Shown here: positions 33,835-47,100 of the stretch, one piece after another
Layout of the letters: every line of letters starts with the position of its first letter
Numbering within the stretch: the stretch's first letter is position 1
Source of the DNA: Miscanthus floridulus
Lineage: Eukaryota > Streptophyta > Magnoliopsida > Poales > Poaceae
Length of the DNA stretch: 64,000 nucleotides
Assembly (NCBI RefSeq): GCF_019320115.1
Contig: NC_089593.1
Span: 12,557,873-12,621,872, forward strand
Direction of reading: 5' to 3'
Translations under genes and position numbers: made by a program
Notes under the pieces: model-generated
What the model was told of the DNA's origin: nothing
Seen by the model: only the letters and a program-made list of their open reading frames with translations
The model's database searches: none

Positions 33835-34107
33835 GGCTAGTTTCAGTGGTAGTTTTATTAGAGTTTTATTTACATTTAATAGGGTGCCACATAAGCGTTT
33901 TTTATGATGTGGCAACGTTTTTAATTAGAGAGACAAGAAGTGAGCTTTATGGGATGAAACTCTTTTGGCACGACTACCAGCTCTCTATGAGTCATGAAAT
34001 TAAATGTCAATAAAACCAAAGAATGAAACTCTCCATTAAGAATAAGTGTTTCATTTTATTTTACAGTCTTGGAAACAACGCCATAAAACTCAGCATCGAG
34101 ACTGACC
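33835..34107. mobile_element. Tourist-like MITE (TTA duplication)
   Basis: 273 bp. The left end GGCTAGTTTCAGTGGTAG pairs with an imperfect inverted copy at the right end (GGTCAGTCTCGATGCTGAG on the minus strand). TTA flanks both ends (33832-33834, 34108-34110), which fits PIF/Harbinger-derived Tourist elements. Confidence 0.55.
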
Positions 34108-34438
34108 TTACAAGTTTACTAAAAATGGTCATTTTTTCTTGTGCGACGTGTTAGGTCATTATGCTAGTGTGGAGACACATTGCGAAAAGACAGATCCGAA
34201 CACTTGCCTCGGATTGACTTCAATATACAATTGCTCCAATGAATAATCATAATATCTATCTTTAAAAGATTCAATAAAAAGACAGCCGGCGGATCTCTTT
34301 GTATGTCTTGTCCGGAAAGAGGACTTAATGATTATTCGCCCGTCAAAACTAAAAGTTAAAATTGCTGTGGATAGGGATCCTGTGAAAACATCTTTTGAGG
34401 AATGAACTAGACCGTAGTATTTCTCAAGAGCTACACCT

Positions 34439-34689
34439 GGGGCGCGTTTAGTTTGGCAAAGTTTGCACCATAGTGCACGATTCTTCACTGTAGCATTTCG
34501 TTTGTATTTGTGAATTATTGTTCAAACATTGACTAATTAGGCTCAAAAGATTCGTCTCGCAAAGTTAAAGCAAACTGTGCAATTAGTTTTTGATTTCATC
34601 TACATTTAGTACTCCATGCATGTACCGTAAATTTGATGTGACGAAGAATCTTCTTTTTACATAGTGCACTTTTGAAGAACTAAACAAGG
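34439..34689. mobile_element. MITE with GTTTAGTT/AACTAAAC ends
   Basis: 251 bp, starting GGGGCGCGTTTAGTTTGG and ending GAACTAAACAAGG, flanked by ACCT on both sides. The internal AGATTCGTCTCGCAAAGT is a block often seen in this class of grass MITE. It lies about 0.7 kb upstream of the kinase gene. Confidence 0.55.
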
Positions 34690-35050
34690 ACCTAGTCTCA
34701 GCAGCATCAACTCGCACGACTCTTTTCTTTCTCTCGTGCCCAATCAATTCGGTGGAGGACACATTTGCCTCCTCCGTTCCCCGTCTCAGTGCCGCCAGCC
34801 GAGATCTATCTTTAATAAACAGGGGTAGGTGAGCAATTCTCGTTGAGCACTAATCTTGCTTTAAAAGATCCTAAAATATTAAGTGTATTTGAGACAAAGG
34901 GTGTACTAAATTTTTTCTTTTTCGAGTGAAGAGAGAGCTTTATTAGCTAGAGAAAAAGGGTGTACTAAAATTATCTACAGTTTAGAACAGAGGAAATATG
35001 AATTTTAACTGCGCGCAAAGTACCAGGTGATCCCTTCATCGTCATTAGCC

Positions 35051-35060
35051 ATATATATAA
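35051..35060 (+). promoter_or_regulatory. Likely TATA box of the CDKB1-type gene
   Basis: TATATATAAT lies 360-370 bases before the kinase ATG, ahead of a CT-rich leader (35180-35300) typical of grass 5' UTRs. In the leader, CCGTT at 35168-35172 is the reverse complement of AACGG, the core of the plant mitosis-specific activator element; the rest of that site fits only partly. Confidence 0.4.
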
Positions 35061-35423
35061 TTTAATTTCATTAATTAACGTGGCAACGAAAAACCAATCC
35101 CCATCCCATAGGTGCAGTTTGAAGTTCGAGCCATCGGCGTGTGCGCGAAGCCTCAGCCTCCTCCCGACCGTTGCCCGGAGCGGCCCATTTCTCTCTTCTT
35201 TCTCTCTCCCACGCGGCGGGTCGGCGGCGTCGCATTCACTCTCACACACATTTCGGCTCCCTTTCCCTCTCTCCCCCCACTCCTCCCCCTCCCCGTCCTC
35301 CCTACTGGGTTTGCCTTTGCGGCGTCGCCCTCGCCCTCATCCACCGCCACCGCCAGCCGGCGAGAGTTCGCGATCCGTGTTCGCGGGGGAGGGCCCCGGC
35401 CGGCGCGACCGCGACGACGCGCG

Positions 35424-38526
<3,103 letters not shown>

Positions 38527-39243
38527 CCATTGTACCATGCAATTCAGAAGCGAAGGCGCTACTCTCTTTTAGTGAGATTTTCAAATGGAGATATGAATTT
38601 CACTTGCCATCTAGGCAACTGGTTCATACTTTTTACCGATCTGTTAGTGAGCGAAAATTGGCATGCCTATCTTTTCATGTGAGGGTCATATGTTTTTCAC
38701 CTTTCCTGTTGTAGTGATTATCGTTGCCTGTTGTCTTAAAAACTTATTGTGGCGTGTAACAAGAGTTACCTGTGGGAGGCCTGTGATAATGCTCTTTAAT
38801 TCTCACCATCCATTTTCTTCAGTATGGATGTGAAATAGGAAATCTGATTTCCTGATTACCATCTTCAAGTTTCAGCTTTCCTTTTTGTTCTTTTAATAAG
38901 CATGTGATTTCATTTTTCTTTTCTCTCCCATGACGCCGTCGTGAATCGCACCAGCTCATTAACAAAGTTATGTAACCAAGCTGAAATTCACGAGGTACAG
39001 ATAGCTAGAACATATACGTGTTAGGGGACAGAATCTAAACCAGTTTAGGTTAAAGAATACGTGTCAAACAACTAAGATGGTCAGCACAAAAGCAGTCAGT
39101 CAGCTAGGAGGATACATATTGCAAATGACAGTCAAGTTTGGGGCATGAAAGAAACCGGCAAGCAAAATGCATTAAAAGTGGTCAAACTTCAGTGTCGATA
39201 TCCTAGAAAGCGACAAAATACCCGGTGCTCCCATTTGAAAAAA
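38527..39243 (+). other. 3' UTR and downstream region of the CDKB1-type gene
   Basis: No coding region. The first 370 bases are T-rich, as in a plant 3' UTR, with AATAAG near 38896. The remainder up to the MULE-like element shows nothing I recognise. Confidence 0.5.
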
Positions 39244-40142
39244 GGGGAATTTTGCTCAGGGACATTGCAAAAAGGTCTAATATGCTGTTGGACACCGCCA
39301 AATCTAAAATATGCCCAGTACCATTATGAAATCATGATTCTTGGCTGCTGGACACCGCACTCGCAAGCCTGCGGAGCTGCAAGCCGCCCGCCCGTGGCCT
39401 GCTCCCTCTGATCCTTGGCCTTGCCGACGTCGTGCCGGGGGCGGGCAGGGCCTCGCCGAGGGCGGGCTCGCCGGAGCCCAGACAAGCTCGTCCTCGTCCA
39501 TCTCCTACAGATCCCGCGGTGCAGGCGTAGGTGGATGCGGTGGGGCTCTTTCGGACGGCATCAGTCGTGCGCTCGCCTTCTGCCTCGCCGCGGCCAACGT
39601 CGGAGCTCGGAAAAGCTCGACGCGGTCCTCGTCGGTCGGAGACCCAGGCCCGCCTTCTCCTGCAGGGACAGCGTGACTCCGGCGGCGACCGGTCTTCTCT
39701 TCTTGAGGGGGATGGGGGCGCGGCCAAGGACGGGGACATGGTCGGGGGTATGCGGCCGCCGGGGACGGGATGCGACCATGGCGGACGGGGGGACAGGGGT
39801 GCGAGGGCGCGACCGGGGGACAGGGACCTGCCCAGGGGCACGCGGCCTCACCGGGGATGAGGGCACGGCGCGGCGTTGGACATGGTGGTGGCGGCGCACA
39901 GTCAGACTCAGGACGGCGTGATGAAGAGCTCGGGGAAGGAGGTGCCAGAGGTTGAAGACGAGGACAGTTTAGACATTTCCCCCACATTCTCTCTCTCCAA
40001 AACTGAAAAATGTATAAAATAATCGGTACGGTGTCTTTGGACAAAGAACTAGAAATTTGTAATGTCCGCCAGCAAATTTCGACGTTGACGGTGTCCAACA
40101 GCATATTAGACGTTTGTGCAATGTCCGTGAGCAAAATTCCCC
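39244..40142. mobile_element. MULE-like element with 54-bp inverted repeats and GC-rich core
   Basis: The left end (39244-39297, starting GGGGAATTTTGCTCA) and right end (40089-40142) are inverted copies with 3 mismatches in 54 bases. The 900-bp unit has no transposase. Its core (about 39355-39960) is far more GC-rich than the flanks and is open in several frames on both strands, with Pro/Arg/Ser-rich peptides. Long terminal repeats around a GC-rich non-transposon core are what Pack-MULEs look like. A second TGGACACCGC lies inside the left arm at 39348. No 9-bp target duplication is recognisable (TTGAAAAAA against ATTCATGCA), so the superfamily is an inference. Confidence 0.6.
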
Positions 40143-41177
40143 ATTCATGCAAAGTTCTATGTACTTTTAAAATTTGACATGCAACAAAAATATGTATATG
40201 GAAAAAGTGAAAACAACATGTAAATAGTTGCAGGTATCAGATCAGACAAACAGTATAACCTGCAACTATTCAAGTGTCGATTTCACTTTTTTTTTTAATC
40301 TCTGTGCACAACTTGTTGTTGCGTCTTAAATATTACATGAACATAAAAATTTGCATCATTTATGAAGGATCAAGATGACCAAGAAGAGGATTGGATTGAG
40401 CTAATCTAAAAAATTTGCGAAAATAAAACCTATCAATTTGTCAAATTCACCAATTGTGCCTAACAAGTATTCTATGGTTATCAAACAAAGTTTTTCACTC
40501 CAGGTTTTAGTCCTACACCAACATGACAATTTTAAAAATGTAAATTGCATGAAAGCAAATGCAGAAAGTAAAGATGCTTAGGAACACAATGATTTTTGAA
40601 GTACTTGGGACTGTTTTCTTCGGTTTAGTTTGTATATGTATTTTGAAGTACTTGCGACTGTTTCAGCATTCTAATACTGCTATCCATTTTGCCAATAATT
40701 GTAACACTTCATGTTTTACTAACAGAAATACCTAACAGGAACTCTAGACACTCCGAAGCTTCAAATAGAAGAACAGTACATCCTACAGTCACATAGAAGA
40801 ACAGGATCACAAGTTCACAACAGATTCACACTGAACACCTGAGTTTATTCATTACAGAGAGGTTATTTGTTCAGTTTTGTGTTTACATCCATCTAAGAGA
40901 ATGATAAACATCAGGCTTTCAACAATAGAGCCACACGCTTAAAGATGCTACAAGTTACAGATATGACGAAGGGAAAAGCTTAGCTAGGCAGCTAACAGGC
41001 GGAAGTTGCAGATCATGGCAGACCCACAGTGGAGCAAATTACAGAATCCTAAACAATAGAAACACCCCTACAAAGCTGCCGTGCGTACAGCAGAACTTGC
41101 ACCGAACAAATGCTGACAAACATGTGAAAACAATCAAATCAACAAGAAGCAAGCATCTAAGAGACTGCACCACAATC
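40143..41177 (-). other. CYP51 3' UTR and adjoining spacer
   Basis: Non-coding. AATAAA on the minus strand at 40844-40849 is a good poly(A) signal about 330 bases past the CYP51 stop. The stretch 40143-40830 is AT-rich and holds no recognised gene. Confidence 0.6.
40844..40849 (-). terminator. Poly(A) signal of CYP51
   Basis: AATAAA on the minus strand, 329 bases downstream of the TAA stop, in AT-rich DNA. It is the only perfect match found in the expected range. Confidence 0.55.
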
Positions 41178-44100
41178 TTAGTTGTCCACAACAAGCTTCC
41201 GCCTCTTGTAATTGACCATCACCTCACCCTTAATGCCAACCACCATGGCGTTCCAGTCGTTCTCTGGGAACGGCGATACCAGCTCGAACTCAAAGTTCCT
41301 CAGTAGGTGCGTCCAGATCGCCTTGATCTGCAGGTAGGCAAAGGGTTCACCGAGGCACCCATGCCTGCCACCACCAAAGGAGATGTATGAGAAGGCGCCT
41401 GCAGCCTTGTCCTCCTCCCTTCCAGGACCGAACCGGTCAGGGTCATATGAGTCAGGGTTCTTGTAGATGTGGGGCAGCCTGTTGGCAAAGGATGGCGATG
41501 TCGCGACAATGTGGCCCTTGGGGATGTCATACTCTTTGCCTTCCTTTGTTGTTACGGTGAAGTCGCTGTGTGATTGGCGAAGCAACATGATTAGTGGCGG
41601 GTGGAGACGAAGGGCCTCCTTGATGCACCGGTAGAGGACATCCATCTCTGCCAGGATGTCATGATCAATCTTGTCGCCATGCCGTTTCATGACATCCTTC
41701 TGCTCCTCTACAGCTTCTGCAAAGTACTGCTTGAAGCGAAGCATGTACGCTCCAGTCCAGGTTGAGGTGATCGAGCTGGTGTGCTGTCCAGCAAAGAGTG
41801 CTGCGATAAGTAGCCCAGTTACCTCACCCTCTGTGGTGGGTCGCCCATTCTTGTACTTGGAATCAATGAAGCATTGCAGCATGTCTTCCTCAGACTGTCC
41901 AGAGGCCTTGCGGGACTTGATGATGGTGGCAAAGATTTCTGCCAAACGTGCCCGTGCCCTGTCACGACGCTTATGTGCAGGGATTGGGAGGTATGGGAAG
42001 AGGACACTAATTGGCTGCATCCCATTGTCAAGGTCATGGAAGAGAGCAGAAACATCGTCAAACAGCTTTTCTCGCACCTCCCTCCCCAACAAGCACCGGC
42101 TAGCCGTCAGTATGATGAGGTGCTCCAACTCGTACTTCAAATCAACAGTGCCACTTTCTCCCCACTTTGAGAAGTACTCCTGCAGGAAAGGTTGGGGTTG
42201 TGCAGATATTAATTATCCAGCATGGATACAAAAATATGATTAAAAACAGCAAATTCAGAAAACTAGAAAGATCAGGATGACAGATGTGATTTATCATTTT
42301 ATCTTGGCTTGCTAGTAAATTCTATCAGGTAATTACTAATATGGATAAAGGTATTGAACTTCATTAGGCCAGATGTACATAAAATTTGATACAGAGAATT
42401 CTCTGCACATACATGAAAACTTTGGCTTCATCATTAACATTAATGTTAAAACGAACAGAAAATTATGAAAACTAATATTATTAGAAGATTTGCGTTGGTT
42501 CAATGTTGGTGTAAGAGACACACTGCAGTAGCAATCTTAATATTATGAATAAAGGTGATGAGATTAACAAGCTCCAATGGAGCCAGTGTGATGAAATTGA
42601 ATTAGCAAGGTAGATGAGGCACTCAAAGCATTTTTTTTCTTGCACTATGTGTACATCCTGAATGTGTTGCTGGAGTTTAGCAATTTATCTTGCCATTTTT
42701 GGTGTTTGTAGCCACATAAATTCAACTTGTTTCAGTAACAAGTTTATATGGAATATTTCAATGCAGTTCTGAATGAAGCTCAAGACCTAAAATTAATACT
42801 TAAATCAAGAATCTTAGGACAGGGCCATAATAATGTTCGATGTAATATGAAGCCATGCTTCTATAATTGACCTCCACATTCGACCAGATGGAGCACATCA
42901 CAATATATTTTGTCAGTTCACAAGGACACATAACTGCATTTCTTTTTACAGACTTAGGAATTTCAATGTTTCTGATAAGAATATTTTTTAATAGAAAAAG
43001 GTACTCCCTCCATTCAAAATTATAAGACGTTTTGGCTTTTTTAAGATACATAGCTTTTGCTATGCACTTAGATATACACTATGTCTAGATACATAGTAAA
43101 AGCAACATATCTAGAAAAGCCAAAAAGTCTTGGAATGGAGGGAGTAATATATTATTCCCACCTCAACTCTACAATAAACAGAAAACTGTATCCAAGTGTC
43201 ATAACCATTTGTGAGTTAGCAAATAAATATAGCTTGCAGAGATCAGCTAGTCAAGGGATGTTGCCCATTATCTCTAAATTGATTGTCACTTGAGGAAAAG
43301 GTAGAAAGAGTGTGAACACAGAAACAGTTCATCAGAACATACTAGAAAAGAAACTTTAATACACAAAACTAGGAAATATATAAAGAACCAAAAAAGTAGC
43401 TGTCATGTACGGGCGCACCTATAGGCGCCGTCGTGACATCAGAAGGGCCGCGGAGCGCGCGCCCAAGGCTGGTGCCACCATCAGTGGCTAAGTTTAGAAA
43501 GATAGGATTTAGTTTCCTTTTGCATGCCTTAATTATAGGACAGTTGGTTGGGCCATTGGCCATATATGCGGTGTAATAAACTTGGAGAGAGTTAAGCAAG
43601 ATCATTTACCCTAAAGTTGCTCCTCTCTCCCAAACCCTCTCTCAAGCCGCCGGTGAGATCTTCTCACGGTGAAGGCCTGGAGCGCGACTACGAGTTACGT
43701 AGCCGCGGTCCGGCGACGTTGGGCGTTGAGGCGCTTGACAACCTGGTATCGGCGTCACGTTCATCCTCTCCCACCCGCTCCAGCCCTCCACCACCCCCTT
43801 CCACGTCCACTCCTTCCACCGGCCACTCCACCACCATGGCTGAACCCACCATCAAGGACCTCATGGAGATGATGAAGTCGTTCCAGACTGAATTGTCTTC
43901 CGTGAAGGCTGACATGGCCACCATGAAGGACAAGTCAGCATCGTCGTCGGACAACGGCGGCGGCGGCCGCGAGGAGCCTCCTCGTGATCTGGATCGGCCC
44001 CCACGATTCCAGAAGCTCGACTTCCCTCGCTTCGATGGCAAGACCGATCCGATGCTCTTCATCAACAAATGCGAATCCTATTTTCGCCAACAGCGCACCA

Positions 44101-47100
44101 TGCCGGAAGAGCGCGTGTGGATGGCCTCCTACAATCTGGAGGACGTCGCGCAGCTGTGGTACATCCAGTTGCAGGACGACGAGGGTACGCTGCCATGGGG
44201 ACGATTCAAGGACCTCCTCAACCTTCGTTTCGGTCCACCTCTCCGCTCGGCGCCCCTGTTCGAGTTGTCGGAGTGTCGCCGCACCGGGACCGTGGAGGAA
44301 TACTCCAACAGGTTCCAGACTCTGCTGCCGCGCGCGGGTCGGCTCGAGGAGGGCCAGCGCGTCCAACTCTACACCGGCGGCCTTCTTCCCCCGTTGAGCC
44401 ATGCCGTCCGCATCCACAATCCGGAGACGCTCGTCGGGGCCATGAGTCTCGCCCGTCAGGTCGAGCAGATGGAGTTATCGCGGCTACCCCCACCGGCCAC
44501 CCGGGGAGCCCCTCGCACCCTGCTGCCAGCGCCGGCGCCTAAGCCGCCGCTGCTCGCCCTTCCTGCACCACCAGCGGCCGCGCCTCAGCCGCGACAGGAT
44601 GGCCCGCCTTTGAAGCGGTTGTCTCCGGAGGAACAAGCGGAACGGCGCCGTCTCGGCCTCTGTTTCAACTGCAATGAGCCGTACTCCCGCGGCCACAATC
44701 GTGTCTGCCGCCGCATCTTCTACCTCAACGGCGTCGAGATCACGGCCGACGACGAGGAACCAGCGGGGGACGATCAGCAGGACGGCGCCCCTGTCTTCTC
44801 ACTCAGGGCAGTGGCCGGTATGCCCATCTGTGATTCCATGCAGGTGCGGGTCTCCCTGGGCGCCACCACCCTCGTCGCGCTCCTGGACACCGGCTCCACA
44901 CATAATTTCATCGCCGAGGATGCCGCCCGCCGCACCGGCCTGCCGATCCAGCCGCGCCCACGCCTCACGGCCACCGTGGCCAACGGCGAGCGCGTCAATT
45001 GCCCGGGCGTCATCCGCCGCGCCCCGGTCCTCATCGAGGGCGAGACGTTCTTCATCGACCTCTTCGTCATGCCACTCGCGGGGTATGACCTCGTCTTGGG
45101 GACTCAATGGATGGTCACCCTTGGCCGGGTAGTGTGGGACTTCGTCGCCCGCACCGTCTCCTTCCTGCACCAAGGCCGACAGGTCTCCTGGTCGGACGTC
45201 GCCGACCGTCGGCCACCCCTACTCGCCGCCACCACGACACCGAACGCCCTCCTTGAGGAGCTGCTGCACTCCTTCGAGGGGGTGTTTGCCGAGCCGGCGG
45301 GGCTGCCACCGCAGCGAGCACGGGATCACGCCATCGTCCTCAAGCCCGGCTCTACACCTGTGGCGGTTCGGCCCTACCGCTACCCGGCGGCGCACAAGGA
45401 CGAGCTGGAACGGCAATGCGCCGCCATGCTGGACCAAGGCATCGTACGCCGCAGCGATTCGGCGTTCTCATCGCCGGTATTGCTGGTCAAGAAGCAGGAC
45501 GGGGCTTGGCGGTTTTGCGTGGACTACCGCGCTCTTAATGCCCTCACCGTAAAGGATGCTTTCCCCATCCCCGTCGTCGACGAACTCCTGGATGAGCTGC
45601 ATGGTGCACAGTTCTTCACCAAGCTGGACCTCCGCTCCGGCTATCACCAAGTCCGGATGCGGCCGGCTGATGTACACAAGACGGCGTTCCGAACCCACGA
45701 CGGCTTCTATGAGTTCCTGGTGATGCCGTTCGGGTTATGCAACGCTCCGGCAACATTCCAGGCGCTCATGAACGACGTGCTCCGTCCATTTCTTCGCCGG
45801 TTCGTCCTTGTCTTTTTTGATGACATCTTGATTTACAGCAAGACGTGGGCAGATCACTTGAGGCACATCCGCGCCATCCTCGCCGAACTTCACCGCCATG
45901 TCCTCTTCGTCAAGCGATCCAAGTGCATCTTTGGGTCACCTTCCGTGGCATACCTGGGCCACATCATCTCCGCCCAAGGCGTGGCCATGGACCCGGCCAA
46001 GGTGCAGGCCATTCACGACTGGCCGGCCCCTCGCTCGGCGCGCGCGGTGCGTGGCTTCTTGGGCCTCGCCGGATACTACCGCAAATTCGTCCACGACTAC
46101 GGCAAGATTGCGGCGCCCCTAACTTCGTTGCTGAAGGAGGGTTTTTCCTGGAACGACGCGGCCCAGGCAGCTTTCCAGGCGCTCAAGGCAGCCGTGACGT
46201 CGGCCCTGGTGTTGGCGCTGCCCGACTTCACCAAGGGCTTCATCGTTGAGTGTGACGCGTCCACGCATGGCTTCGGGGCGGTCTTGCTGCAGGAGCACCA
46301 TCCGATAGCGTATTTCAGCAGGCCGATCGCCCCCCGCCACCGCGCTCTGGCAGCGTATGAGAGGGAGCTCATTGGGCTGGTGCACGCCGTGCGCCACTGG
46401 AGGCCGTACCTGTGGGGCCGCGCGTTCCTAGTCCGCACCGACCATTATAGCCTCAAGTTCCTCCTCGACCAGCGCCTCTCGACGATCCCGCAGCACCATT
46501 GGGTGGGCAAGCTCCTCGGCTTCGACTTCTCGGTGGAATACAAGCCGGGTGCCACGAACACCGTCGCCGACGCGCTGTCCCGGCGCGACACCACCGAGGT
46601 GGGCTCGGTCTTGGCGCTGTCCGCGCCTCGCTTCGACTTCGTCGACCGTCTTCGTCATGCTCAACGACAAGAACCAGCCCTGGTCGCCCTCAGGGATGAA
46701 CTAGCAGCCGGCACTAGGGGAGCGCCGTGGTCGCTGCTGGACGGCATGGTGGCGTATGCTGACCGACTCTACATCCCGCCGGACTCCCCCCTGCTGCTCG
46801 AAGTGGTGGCTGCTACGCACGACGACGGACATGAAGGGGTGCAGCGGACTCTACATCGCCTCCGCCGGGACTTCTACTTCCCCGCCATGCGCCGCGTGGT
46901 CCAGGACTTCGTCCGCGCCTGCGCAACGTGCCAGCGCAACAAGTCTGAACACCTACACCCGGCGGGCCTGCTGCTGCCCCTGCCCGTTCCCCAGGCCGTG
47001 TGGTCCGACGTCGGCTTGGACTTCATCGAGGCGCTGCCTCGCGTTGGGGGCAAATCGGTGATCCTCACAGTGGTCGACTGGTTTAGCAAATACTGCCATT

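Noticed and set aside
34159..34488. 109-codon minus-strand frame
   Set aside because: No family resemblance, and it overlaps the edge of a MITE.
39235..40151. 9-bp target duplication for the MULE-like element
   Set aside because: TTGAAAAAA and ATTCATGCA do not match well enough to claim one.
39332..40152. Long Pro/Arg-rich frames on both strands between the kinase gene and CYP51
   Set aside because: They overlap each other in several frames, run into the terminal repeats of the MULE-like element and resemble no protein; they reflect GC content.
43617..43835. Extension of the Reina-like polyprotein upstream into the 5' LTR
   Set aside because: The frame is open but has no ATG before 43836; it begins at a TTG. 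The ATG at 43836 has a good context and matches the expected gag start.
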